Shown one piece after another: positions 35,391 to 43,265 of a DNA stretch of 43,572 bases (positions are counted from its first letter, which is position 1; each line of letters starts with the position of its first letter). The notes beneath the pieces are model-generated. The model had not been told where the DNA came from and made no database searches. It worked only from the letters and a program-made list of their open reading frames with translations. Source of the stretch: Clostridia bacterium (GTDB lineage: Bacteria > Acidobacteriota > Terriglobia > Terriglobales > Acidobacteriaceae); NCBI GenBank assembly GCA_035561135.1, contig DATMYA010000061.1, forward strand, positions 1 through 43,572. The letters run 5' to 3'. Made by a program: the position numbers and the translations under genes.

Positions 35391-35458
35391 AAAATCCGAG
35401 ATTGTGGGCTCTCGGTTCGCTCGATCATCACGCACAAGAAACCGCAAAGGTCAGCAAG

Positions 35459-36346
35459 ATGCCTCCGCTGGGTTTAAAACGCAACACAGCACAGGGCCGC
35501 GCGCACCAGGCCGTTGCCGGAGCCGATGTCTCCGCACATGTAACGGAGTCGCCTTCTGCGCAATCGCGCTCTATGCCCCCACTCACCCCGCCGCATGGCG
35601 ACACTCGATTTGACCGCCGGCTTGGTGAAATCCTGACACACGCCACGGCCGTCTTCTACGAAAAGGGATACGAAGGAGCTTCCATGCGCGACCTGTCACG
35701 CGTGAGCGGAATGTCGCTTGCAGGCCTGTACTACTACTTCGAATCCAAAGAGAAGCTGCTGTACCTCATACAGAAAGAAACTTTCACCACCATCATCCAG
35801 CGGCTTCGTGAGCGGCTTCAGGCCGTGGTCGATCCCGAAGCGCGAGTCCGTGTTTTCATCAGCAATCATCTCGAATACTTCCTCGCGAACATGCAAGCCA
35901 TGAAGGTACTGTCGCATGAGGCCGACGTGCTGAAGAGCGGTTATGGCAAGGAGATTCAGGACATCAAGCGCGAGTACTACCGCATCTGCTTCGGCCTGAT
36001 CGAAGACTTGCGGCGGCGCGAGAAAGGCGTTGGCTCTGCTGCCGCGTCGAACGGCTCACGTGCTGTGAGCGCACGCGTAAGCGCCAGGAACTCTGTTCGT
36101 GGGGAACAGAGCGCCATTGCCAGGGCTGCCCAACCAGCGGGGGATCACGAAAGAGACGAAACCCGCATTGCGGTGCTCAGTCTTTTTGGCATGATCAACT
36201 GGATTTATACCTGGCATAACCCGCTCATGGACGGGGATGCCGGGGAGTTGGCACGGGTGATGGGAGACACGTTTCTTCGCGGACTGTTCTCGCCTTGCAC
36301 GAACACAGCCAAGGCCTCGAAGCCATTACAACGCCGAAGCATTTGA
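35459..36346 (+). CDS. TetR/AcrR family transcriptional regulator
   Basis: 295 residues, longer than the usual ~200. The first ~47 residues are disordered and Pro/Ala-rich. The helix-turn-helix runs about 50-100 (EILTHATAVFYEKGYEGASM, LSRVSGMSLAGLYYYFESKE), which is the canonical TetR pattern with YYYF. The ligand domain is interrupted by a Ser/Ala/Arg-rich stretch (about 187-232, GSAAASNGSRAVSARVSARN) before FGMINWIYTWHNP. By position it probably controls the downstream enoyl-CoA hydratase, aldehyde dehydrogenase and BoxB-like genes, as such TetR proteins often sense an acyl-CoA. An ATG at 35573 is another possible start. AAGG lies eight bases upstream of the chosen one. Confidence 0.88.
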   Translation: MPPLGLKRNTAQGRAHQAVAGADVSAHVTESPSAQSRSMPPLTPPHGDTRFDRRLGEILTHATAVFYEKGYEGASMRDLSRVSGMSLAGLYYYFESKEKLLYLIQKETFTTIIQRLRERLQAVVDPEARVRVFISNHLEYFLANMQAMKVLSHEADVLKSGYGKEIQDIKREYYRICFGLIEDLRRREKGVGSAAASNGSRAVSARVSARNSVRGEQSAIARAAQPAGDHERDETRIAVLSLFGMINWIYTWHNPLMDGDAGELARVMGDTFLRGLFSPCTNTAKASKPLQRRSI

Positions 36347-36393
36347 GGCAGTGATTTGAGAGAAACGAACTGATAGCACAAAGGAGTCGTCGC

Positions 36394-37212
36394 ATGGCCA
36401 GCACCACCACTCCGGCTTCAACGGAAAACAAGCAAGTCGTCAACTACCGCACAGATGCGGGTGTCGCAGTCATCGAAATGAACGATCCTCCGGCGAACAC
36501 CTATACGTACGAGATGAATCGCCAGCTCGATGAAGCCATACTGAAGGCGCGAATGGACAATGACGTTTATGTCATCGTCCTCACCGGCGCGGGGGATAAG
36601 TTCTTCTCCGCCGGCGCGAATATTCGCATGCTGGCCAGTGTCGATCCGACGTTCAAGTACTACTTCTGTCTGCACGCCAACGAGATGCTGCTGCGCCTGG
36701 AGCACACCCCGAAGCTCGTCATCGCTGCGCTCAACGGCCATTGCGTTGGCGGCGGACTGGAGATCGCCATGGCGGCCGACATGCGAATTGCACGGAAGGA
36801 TGCCGGCAAGATCGGTTTGCCGGAAGTGAACCTTGGCGTGCTGCCTGGCACTGGCGGAACTCAACGCCTCTCGCGCATTGTCGGCAAGTCGAAGGCAATC
36901 GAACTGATGGTGACCGGCAACACTTTCTCCTTCGAAGAAGGCAAGGAGATGGGCATCGTCAACGACATCTTCGAACGCGACAACTTCATGGAAAACATCA
37001 TGGAGTACGCGCGCCAGTTCTGTCCGCCAAACAAGGCAGCGAAGGCCGTCGGCCGCATCAAGCGCGCCGTACAGACCGGATGGGAAATTCCGATGGAATC
37101 CGCGCTGGCAGTCGAGCGCGAAAACCAGCAAATTCTCTTCCAGAGCGAGGACGCTAAGGAAGGCTTGGCTGCTTACGTTGAAAAGCGCCCGGCAACGTTT
37201 ACGGCGAAATAG
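36394..37212 (+). CDS. Enoyl-CoA hydratase/isomerase family protein
   Basis: 272 residues. Crotonase motifs: AGDKFFSAGANIRML (CoA/oxyanion region), NGHCVGGGLEIAMAADMRIA with E123, and GLPEVNLGVLPGTGGTQRL with E144. Both acid/base Glu are present, which suggests hydratase activity on an unsaturated acyl-CoA. AAGGAG lies upstream of the ATG. It follows the TetR gene by 47 bases and precedes the aldehyde dehydrogenase by 19, so the three are likely one transcript. Confidence 0.95.
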   Translation: MASTTTPASTENKQVVNYRTDAGVAVIEMNDPPANTYTYEMNRQLDEAILKARMDNDVYVIVLTGAGDKFFSAGANIRMLASVDPTFKYYFCLHANEMLLRLEHTPKLVIAALNGHCVGGGLEIAMAADMRIARKDAGKIGLPEVNLGVLPGTGGTQRLSRIVGKSKAIELMVTGNTFSFEEGKEMGIVNDIFERDNFMENIMEYARQFCPPNKAAKAVGRIKRAVQTGWEIPMESALAVERENQQILFQSEDAKEGLAAYVEKRPATFTAK

Positions 37213-37231
37213 CTAACTTCAGAGACGAGAG

Positions 37232-38698
37232 ATGCTGACAGCAACGAAAGCAAGGATCGAACCCGGCAAACTCCTGATCGGCGGTGAGTGGGTGGGGGGC
37301 TCTGGCAAGCCGTTCGATTCCATCAATCCCGCTACCGGCGAAGTGCTGACGCAGGTGGCCGACGCGAGCATCGCCGATGTTGATCGCGCCGTCGCTGCCG
37401 CCCGCAACGCATTTGACGATTGGGCCGGTCCATGGCGTCGCATGTCTGCCAGCGAGCGCGGACGCCTGCTCTGGAAGTTTGCCGACCTGATCGAACGAAA
37501 CATTGACGAGGTCGCGGAACTTGAAACGCTGGACAATGGGAAGCCGATCTTCGAGTCGCGTTACGTTGACCTGCCCATGGTCGTGGACGTCTTCCGCTAC
37601 TTCGCTGGCTGGGCGACCAAGATCCACGGCGAGACCGTCAACACCTCTGACAATGCTTTCACCTACACGGTTCGTGAGCCGTTGGGAGTTGTGGGCGCTA
37701 TCGTCGCGTGGAATTTCCCGCTGCTGCTGGCGAGTTGGAAGCTCGGTCCTGCGCTGGCCACAGGCTGCACCATCGTGCTAAAGCCCGCCGAACGGACTTC
37801 GCTGTCGGCGCTTCGACTCGGCCAGCTTGCGGTTGAGGCAGGCTTTCCGGCTGGCGTGCTGAACATTGTCACCGGCGGGCCGGAGGCTGGCAAGGCTCTG
37901 GTGCAGCACGCCGGCATCGACAAAATCGCGTTCACCGGATCGACGGTCGTCGGCAAAGAGATCATGCGCAGCTCGGCCGACACGCTGAAGCGCATCACGC
38001 TTGAACTCGGCGGCAAGTCGCCCAATATCGTCTTCGCCGACTCCGACTTGGACAGTGCTGTTAAGGGTGCCATCAACGGCATCTTTTATGGAAAGGGTGA
38101 AGTCTGCTCCGCGGGCTCGCGCTTGTTCGTCGAACAGAAGGTGCATGACGAGTTCGTCGAAAAGCTAATCGCGCGCGCAAGGAAGCTGCAACCCGGCGAT
38201 CCGCTTGACCCCAAGACGCGCCTGGGCGCGATCGTCAGCGAAGAGCAAATGAAAACTGTGCTTCGCTACATCGAGTCCGGCAAGAGCGAGGGCGCTTCGC
38301 TGCTGACAGGCGGCCAGCGCGCCAGCATAGGGAATGGCAGCGGTTACTTTATCGAGCCCACGGTTTTTGGCGGCGTGAAGAACGAGATGAAAATCGCGCA
38401 AGAAGAGATATTCGGGCCCGTGCTCGCTACGCTCGCGTTCGACGACGTGGAGCAGGTGGTGGCGCTTGCCAACGCCAATCCTTACGGACTTGCCGCAGCC
38501 ATCTGGACGCGCGACGTCAAGAAAGCTCATGCGCTGTCGCGACGGCTTCGTGCGGGCACCGTCTGGATCAACACCTATGGATTGATGGACGCGGCGCTTC
38601 CGTTCGGCGGATACAAGCAGAGCGGTTTTGGCCGCGAACTTGGAATGCACGCCATCGAACACTACACGGAGTTAAAAACCGTGTGGCTGCAGATGTGA
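37232..38698 (+). CDS. Aldehyde dehydrogenase
   Basis: 488 residues, standard for the NAD(P)-dependent ALDH superfamily. LIGGEWVGGSGKPFDSINPA marks the N-terminus. WNFPLLLASWKLGPALATG and FTGSTVVGKEIM shape the cofactor pocket, ELGGKSPNIVFADSDLD has the catalytic Glu and GEVCSAGSRLFV the nucleophile Cys (near residue 292). The sequence has the look of the phenylacetaldehyde/betaine-aldehyde group. In this context it could oxidise an aldehyde intermediate of aromatic degradation. It is not the PaaZ/BoxD type by eye. It lies in the likely TetR-hydratase-ALDH transcript; 264 bases of REP sequence separate it from the BoxB-like gene. Confidence 0.94.
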   Translation: MLTATKARIEPGKLLIGGEWVGGSGKPFDSINPATGEVLTQVADASIADVDRAVAAARNAFDDWAGPWRRMSASERGRLLWKFADLIERNIDEVAELETLDNGKPIFESRYVDLPMVVDVFRYFAGWATKIHGETVNTSDNAFTYTVREPLGVVGAIVAWNFPLLLASWKLGPALATGCTIVLKPAERTSLSALRLGQLAVEAGFPAGVLNIVTGGPEAGKALVQHAGIDKIAFTGSTVVGKEIMRSSADTLKRITLELGGKSPNIVFADSDLDSAVKGAINGIFYGKGEVCSAGSRLFVEQKVHDEFVEKLIARARKLQPGDPLDPKTRLGAIVSEEQMKTVLRYIESGKSEGASLLTGGQRASIGNGSGYFIEPTVFGGVKNEMKIAQEEIFGPVLATLAFDDVEQVVALANANPYGLAAAIWTRDVKKAHALSRRLRAGTVWINTYGLMDAALPFGGYKQSGFGRELGMHAIEHYTELKTVWLQM

Positions 38699-38740
38699 TC
38701 GGTGGGGCAGGGCTTCACAGGTTTTGACAAACTCAATTGT

Positions 38741-38808
38741 TTGAAGGGGCACGCCTTCAGGCGTTCCGTAAGTCGCACTGAATGAACGCCGGCTTTAGCC
38801 GCTGAGGG
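38741..38808 (+). repeat. REP doublet, same family as the RAYT boundary
   Basis: TTGAAGGGGCACGCC-TTCAGGCGTTCCGTAAG, then GCCGGC-TTTA-GCCGC and GAGGG. It matches the left RAYT REP in sequence, spacing and order, with one imperfect first hairpin. Confidence 0.8.
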
Positions 38809-38869
38809 TGAAGTGCTGTCGGAATGCGGGTTATTAGTCTCCGAGGGCACAGCACTTGAGGTAACTCCT

Positions 38870-38925
38870 GGGGGGAAAACCCTAAGGGCAACTCCTTAGG
38901 GTGGAACGGGGCTTTAGCCCTGAGG
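38870..38925. repeat. Second REP-like hairpin pair before the BoxB-like gene
   Basis: CCCTAAGG/CCTTAGGG (38880-38887 with 38894-38901), then GGGC-TTTA-GCCC and CTGAGG. The order hairpin, GGAAC, TTTA-loop hairpin, GAGG is that of the REP doublets with another sequence in the first hairpin. Confidence 0.6.
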
Positions 38926-38962
38926 TACAGCCGCGTGGGGCGGCTGGTGTGAAGAGGATTTT

Positions 38963-40135
38963 ATGGCTTCCATTGTGAAAATCGGAAACTTCTCCGACTG
39001 GGCTGGTTTGTTTGACGACTGGCGGAAAGAGATCGGGGTCAATCGCGACGAGATCGCCGACTTCAAATTCGATACGCTGTATGGCGCGATTGACAGTGAG
39101 GAGATTGAGTTCGGCCACTACAAGGGACGCAGGAAGTGGGACAACCTGCGCCAGATTCCTACTCAGCAGATTCGGGATGCGCTGCTTAACATGGTTGTCT
39201 ACCAGGGCGACACCGAGTTTGCCTCTGTCGAGCAGCAACGCAACTTGTTCGAGACTGCGCCCACGGACTGGGATCGTAGAGCGCTCACGCGCGTGATGAT
39301 CGAAGAAATGCGTCACGGATGGCAGATGTGTGCGCTGCTGGTCGAGTACTTCGGTAGCTCCGGCAAAGTCGAGGCGCAGAAGATGCTCGAGCGCCGCGCC
39401 TTTGAAAATAGGCGTTTGCTCGGCTCGTTTAACGAAGATGTGGACAACTGGCTGGACTTCTTCACGTACACAGACTTTGTCGATCGCGATGGCAAGTTCC
39501 AGTTGCAGATGCTGAAGTTCTCAGCCTTCGCGCCACTTGGGCGCTCGATGTCCTACATGCTTCGCGAAGAGGCATTTCACATGGGTACCGGCAATGACGG
39601 CCTGCGCCGCGTCGTGCAGGCAGGCATCATCCCGGGTTGGCTGATCCAGAAGTATCTGAACAAATGGATCTCGACCTCGTACGACCTCTTCGGAACGGAT
39701 AACTCCTCGAGCGCGCACTGGGCTTACGTCTGGGGTGTGAAGGGTCGCTACGACGAACCCAGGAACCAGACCAGCCCCGACCTGGACGACATCAACGACT
39801 ACAACCGCTCGCTGTATCGCGACGAGGTCGCGCAACTCGTCGATCGTCTGAACCTCTGCCTTGCGCCGGGCAACGAACGCCTGTATGCGCCGCACATCAA
39901 GTTCAATCGCGACATTGGACGTTGGGCCGGCCAGAAGTTCCACACGAAAACGGGCGAGCCACTCGGCGATCGCGAATACGAAGAACACCTGAAGGAAGTG
40001 CTGCCGAATGCCGAAGACAAGAAGTTGTTGCTCGACATCATCAGGAACGAGCCGAAATGGATTGTGCCGAAAGAAAGCGCGAGGGACCCGCTGAGCACAA
40101 TAGGCGAAGTGCGTAAATCGGCCATCAACTTGTAG
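38963..40135 (+). CDS. boxB: BoxB-like di-iron acyl-CoA epoxidase
   Basis: 390 residues, against about 470 in benzoyl-CoA 2,3-epoxidase BoxB. The stretch IEFGHYKGRRKWDN...QGDTEFASVEQQ matches BoxB closely from memory. Likely di-iron ligands are E85 (or E90), E115 and H118 in EEMRH, an Asp in TDFVDRDGKF, and E203 and H206 in EEAFH. LNERLYAPHIKF-type C-terminal phrases are also BoxB-like. BoxB epoxidises the ring of benzoyl-CoA with O2 and electrons from BoxA. The enzyme is not PaaA by eye. No BoxA or BoxC is in the window. GAGGA precedes the ATG. Confidence 0.8.
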   Translation: MASIVKIGNFSDWAGLFDDWRKEIGVNRDEIADFKFDTLYGAIDSEEIEFGHYKGRRKWDNLRQIPTQQIRDALLNMVVYQGDTEFASVEQQRNLFETAPTDWDRRALTRVMIEEMRHGWQMCALLVEYFGSSGKVEAQKMLERRAFENRRLLGSFNEDVDNWLDFFTYTDFVDRDGKFQLQMLKFSAFAPLGRSMSYMLREEAFHMGTGNDGLRRVVQAGIIPGWLIQKYLNKWISTSYDLFGTDNSSSAHWAYVWGVKGRYDEPRNQTSPDLDDINDYNRSLYRDEVAQLVDRLNLCLAPGNERLYAPHIKFNRDIGRWAGQKFHTKTGEPLGDREYEEHLKEVLPNAEDKKLLLDIIRNEPKWIVPKESARDPLSTIGEVRKSAINL

Positions 40136-40136
40136 A

Positions 40137-40236
40137 CGGTTGCCAGTTGCCGCAGTCAGTTGTCGGTAGTCAGTTACCAGTTGCCGGTAGTAAGTTGTTG
40201 GTAGTCAGTTGCAGGTTCACAATTGCCGGTTGAGTA
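40137..40236. repeat. Degenerate short-word repeat, CAGTTGCCGGTAGT type
   Basis: Between the BoxB-like gene and the palindromic repeat the sequence is a run of variants of TTGCCAGTTGCCGGTAGTCAGTT. Units are about 10-20 bases and imperfect. A shorter run of the same words is at 41263-41303. Confidence 0.75.
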
Positions 40237-40310
40237 TATGGCGCGAGCTTTGGGTGGCGCCATGCACGCGGGACATTCACTCCTTACGAAGTCACTTAAG
40301 AAACCGATGC

Positions 40311-40406
40311 GTCATCCTGAGCGAGCGCTCACTTTTGGCGCGACCGAAGGATCTGCTTCGTCTTCGGCAGCGGCAAAAAGCAGATCCCTCGCTCGCTCGG
40401 GATGAC
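40311..40406. repeat. Long imperfect inverted repeat, GTCATCC...GGATGAC
   Basis: The left arm GTCATCCTGAGCGAGCG ... GGATCTGCT and the right arm AGCAGATCC-CTCGCTCGCTCGGGATGAC pair over about 28 bases with a 20-base bulge on the left. The element lies in the spacer before the CoA-transferase beta gene and is unlike the REP doublets. Confidence 0.75.
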
Positions 40407-40462
40407 ACTTCTTTTCTTCCGCTGCTTGTTTTAAAACTCTTTGTGTTCGCTCAACGCACCAG

Positions 40463-40492
40463 TTATCCGATCAGAACTGTCTCTTGTAAACT
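40463..40492 (+). promoter_or_regulatory. Candidate promoter of the CoA-transferase operon
   Basis: TTATCC (40463-40468), an 18-base spacer and TAAACT (40487-40492). Transcription would start about two bases before the ATG at 40501. No Shine-Dalgarno is present. Confidence 0.4.
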
Positions 40493-40500
40493 CTTGGCAG

Positions 40501-41262
40501 ATGTCCACCTCGACCTACACTCTTGGCGAACTTATGGTCGCCGCCGCAGCGCGCGAAATCCGCGACCACGAGGTCGTCTTTGTTGGCATGCGCCTGCCTC
40601 TGATCGCGTTCGTGGTCGCCAAGCGCACGCACGCGCCCAACGCCGTCGGATTGTTTGAAAATGGGGCCATCCGCACTACGCCCGCCGCGGAACTGATCTA
40701 CACCATGGCCGATCCGCCGAACATTCTTGGCGCAACGCAATGCCTCGACATGATCGGCGTCATGAGCTTGTTGCAGAGCGGACGCGTCCACCTCGGATTT
40801 CTTGGCGCCGCCGAGGTCGATCGATCTGGCAATCTCAATTCAACAGAGGTACGTAGCGGTGATGGCGTCGTCCGCCTTCCCGGCTCCGGGGGAGCATGCG
40901 ACATCGCCTCACTCGCGCATCGGTTTGTCGTGCTGCTCGATCACTCGCGCCGACGCCTGCCTAAGCGCGTCTCGTACATCACGAGTCCTGGCAATGGCGA
41001 CGGCCCCGGATGGCGCGAGCGCGTAGGGCTTCCGCGAGGTGGTCCCTCAGCGGTGATCACCACAAAATGTGTGCTCCGGTTCGGCGAAGACGGAGAGGCG
41101 TTCCTCTCGACACATCATCCTGGCGTATCGGTCGATGACATCGTCGCGAACACCGGATGGCCGCTGCGACTCGCCAGTGATCTACGCGAAACCACCCCGC
41201 CAACGCGTGAGGAACTCGTGGCCATCCGCGAGTACGACAGGGAAGGGTTCTGGACGAAGTAG
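40501..41262 (+). CDS. CoA-transferase family protein, beta subunit (GctB/IpdB-like)
   Basis: 253 residues from the ATG of MSTSTYTLGELMVAAAAREI; a longer frame upstream is rejected because the promoter-like box lies in it. It belongs to the class I CoA-transferase beta group: VGLFENGAIRTTP (ENG keeps the acceptor Glu seen in true transferases), FLGAAEVDRSGNLNSTEV, and PGSGGACDIASLAHRFVVLL. It is closest, by eye, to glutaconate-CoA-transferase B and the steroid ring-cleavage subunit IpdB. Its alpha partner is not the next gene but two genes on. Confidence 0.88.
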   Translation: MSTSTYTLGELMVAAAAREIRDHEVVFVGMRLPLIAFVVAKRTHAPNAVGLFENGAIRTTPAAELIYTMADPPNILGATQCLDMIGVMSLLQSGRVHLGFLGAAEVDRSGNLNSTEVRSGDGVVRLPGSGGACDIASLAHRFVVLLDHSRRRLPKRVSYITSPGNGDGPGWRERVGLPRGGPSAVITTKCVLRFGEDGEAFLSTHHPGVSVDDIVANTGWPLRLASDLRETTPPTREELVAIREYDREGFWTK

Positions 41263-41303
41263 CGGTTGTCGGTTGCCAGTTGCCGGTTGCCAGCGCAGGT
41301 TTC
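41263..41303. repeat. Short-word repeat, GGTTGTCGGTTGCCAGTTGCC type
   Basis: Four variants of GGTTGCCAGTTGCC in the 103-base spacer between the beta subunit and the second hydratase. The words match those at 40137-40236. Confidence 0.65.
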
Positions 41304-41365
41304 GGCCTCGCGGTTTATCCGCAACTAACTATGGATGGCTGGCAAACATCTATGAACGACACTTT

Positions 41366-42136
41366 ATGAACGATACTCAACAATCCCGCCTCAACGTCGA
41401 AGTTACCGGCGCGGTTGCTCGCGTCACGTTAAACAATCCGCCGCTCAACATTATTGATATTCAAACGATGGACGAACTCGCCGCCGCGCTCGCCGACCTG
41501 GAGCGTCGCCCGCTTGTTTCAACCATCGTCTTCGCTGGTTCCGAGCGTGCCTTCTCTGCCGGTGTCGATATCCCCGCCCACGAAGTGAGCTCGGTAGCGG
41601 TGATGCTTCGGAAGTTCCACGTCGTTATCCGCTCGATGGCTGTCAGCCGCAAGCTGCTGGTCGCCGTTGTGCGTCGTCACTGCCTTGGCGGAGCCGCAGA
41701 ACTAGCGCTTATGTGCGACATAGTCTTTGCCTCGACGGATGCGGTCTTCGCTTTTCCAGAGATCAAGCTTGCGGCATTTCCGCCGGTCGCAATGGCCGCG
41801 CTCTCTGCCGTTGTCGGGCAGAAGCGCGCCGCCGAACTCATACTCACCGCTCGCTCGCTCACGGCGACAGAGGCACTGGAGATCGGCCTCGTCAACGGCG
41901 TCGCGGACGACCCCGAAGCGCTCCTGACGGAGTGCCTCTCGCGTGTCCAACAACTGAGCCCGGCCGCACTCGCCGTCGCCAAGAAAGCCTTCTACGCGTG
42001 GGACGCCGTTCACTTCGACAAAGGCCTTGCCCGTGCCGAGCAGATCTACATGGACGAGCTTATGAAGACCGATGACGCGAAAGAGGGAATTCGCGCCTAT
42101 ATCGAAAAGCGTCGGCCCAGGTGGACGGGAAAGTGA
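41366..42136 (+). CDS. Enoyl-CoA hydratase, cyclohexadienoyl-CoA hydratase-like
   Basis: 256 residues. Crotonase fold: RAFSAGVDIPAHEVSS, HCLGGAAELALMCDIVFAST with E112, and FAFPEIKLAAFPPVAMAALS with E132. FSAGVD and PEIK-A-FPPVA recall cyclohexa-1,5-diene-carbonyl-CoA hydratases of benzoyl-CoA degradation and EchA20-type proteins more than the hydratase at 36394. Both Glu are present. It sits between the CoA-transferase subunits. There is no obvious ribosome binding site. The stop overlaps the alpha start (GTGA). Confidence 0.9.
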   Translation: MNDTQQSRLNVEVTGAVARVTLNNPPLNIIDIQTMDELAAALADLERRPLVSTIVFAGSERAFSAGVDIPAHEVSSVAVMLRKFHVVIRSMAVSRKLLVAVVRRHCLGGAAELALMCDIVFASTDAVFAFPEIKLAAFPPVAMAALSAVVGQKRAAELILTARSLTATEALEIGLVNGVADDPEALLTECLSRVQQLSPAALAVAKKAFYAWDAVHFDKGLARAEQIYMDELMKTDDAKEGIRAYIEKRRPRWTGK

Positions 42137-43047
42137 GCAACACGTCTAAGCTTCTTTCCGTGTCGGACGCCATTTCGGAATACGTCCCCGACGGCTGCTC
42201 CGTCGCACTCGGTTTCCAGATGGAGCAGATGATCCCGTTCTCCGCCGGCCACGAGATCATGCGCCAGCGTAAGCGTGACCTGACGCTGATCGGTCCCATC
42301 TCGGACATTCTCTTTGATCAACTGATCGGGGGCGGATGCGTGCGGGAAGTGATCGCCGCATGGGTCGGCAACGTGATGATGGGATCGGCCTACAACTTTC
42401 GTCGCGAAGTCGAGAGCGGTCGCGTCAAAGTTACGAATCTCACCAACTTCGCGGTAGCGCTCGCACTGGAGGCAGCGGCGATGGGCGTACCGTTCCTGCC
42501 CACACGCTCCGCGCTCGGCAGTGATGTCGCAAAAGATAACCCGTTCTTTGTCGAGATCGACGATCCGTTTTCCACGAGTAAGCTGCACGCGGTTCGCGCG
42601 CTCGCGCCCGCCGTCGCCATCGCCCACGTGCAACGCGCCGATCGCGACGGCAACGCGCATTGCTGGGGAAATTTCGGAGTCATGCTCGAAGCCGTGAAGG
42701 CGGCCAAGCGCGTCATCGTCGTCGCCGAAGAGATTGTCGCCCCAGAAATCATTGCGAGCGACCCGAACCGCACCGTCATCCCCGGATTCCTCGTCTCCGC
42801 GGTGGTCGCGTCGCCGCTGGGGGCACATCCTTCCCCTGTTCAAGGCTGCTACAAGCGCGACGACACGTTCTTCCGCGAGTACCACGAGCAGTCGAGGACG
42901 CAGGCCGACTTCGATCGCTGGGCCCAGCGCTGGGTATACTCGCTACAAGACCGTGACGCCTACGAACAGCAACTTGGTGCGGAGCGAGTCTCGCAACTAG
43001 GCGTAAAGCAACACGCGTACGCCGCGCAAACAGATTACGGATATTGA
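42133..43047 (+). CDS. CoA-transferase family protein, alpha subunit (GctA/IpdA-like)
   Basis: 304 residues from the GTG that overlaps the upstream stop by four bases (GTGA); an earlier GTG is embedded in the hydratase gene. The class I alpha features are YVPDGCSVALGFQMEQMIPF, LIGPISDILFDQLIGGGCVR, ALGSDVAKDNPFFVEIDDPF and PAVAIAHVQRADRDGNAHCW. Together with the beta subunit it should make a heterodimer (or tetramer) that transfers CoA between acids, or hydrolyses a cyclic acyl-CoA as IpdAB does. Translationally coupled to the hydratase and one base before the zinc-ribbon gene. Confidence 0.9.
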   Translation: MSNTSKLLSVSDAISEYVPDGCSVALGFQMEQMIPFSAGHEIMRQRKRDLTLIGPISDILFDQLIGGGCVREVIAAWVGNVMMGSAYNFRREVESGRVKVTNLTNFAVALALEAAAMGVPFLPTRSALGSDVAKDNPFFVEIDDPFSTSKLHAVRALAPAVAIAHVQRADRDGNAHCWGNFGVMLEAVKAAKRVIVVAEEIVAPEIIASDPNRTVIPGFLVSAVVASPLGAHPSPVQGCYKRDDTFFREYHEQSRTQADFDRWAQRWVYSLQDRDAYEQQLGAERVSQLGVKQHAYAAQTDYGY

Positions 43048-43048
43048 T

Positions 43049-43261
43049 ATGGCCGATGGATTTTACGAACGTACGGACCCCGGCGCTCAGTGCGGGTGCT
43101 ACAACTGCCAACGCCTGTTCACCTTCAAAGACATTGCCGAGTTCTGGGACGACGGCACAATGCCTGTCTGCCCATTCTGCGGCGTCGATGCGGTTGTAAT
43201 TGAAACGGCAGACATGCGCGTCACGTCCGAGCGCCTTTTCGCCATGCGGAAGACCTACTGA
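43049..43261 (+). CDS. Small zinc-ribbon protein
   Basis: 70 residues. Cys pairs CGCYNC (near 15-20) and CPFCG (near 41-45) suggest a bound zinc ion. FTFKDIAEFWDDGTMPVCPF lies between them. Similar small proteins occur in many bacteria without a known role. The start is one base after the alpha subunit's stop and the rhodanese start is four bases after its stop, so it belongs to the same operon. Confidence 0.85.
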   Translation: MADGFYERTDPGAQCGCYNCQRLFTFKDIAEFWDDGTMPVCPFCGVDAVVIETADMRVTSERLFAMRKTY

Positions 43262-43265
43262 TTTT

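Noticed and set aside
38963..40135. PaaA subunit of phenylacetyl-CoA epoxidase
   Set aside because: The IEFGHYKG...QGDTE-ASVEQQ pattern is BoxB-like, and no PaaB, PaaC, PaaD or PaaE gene is present.
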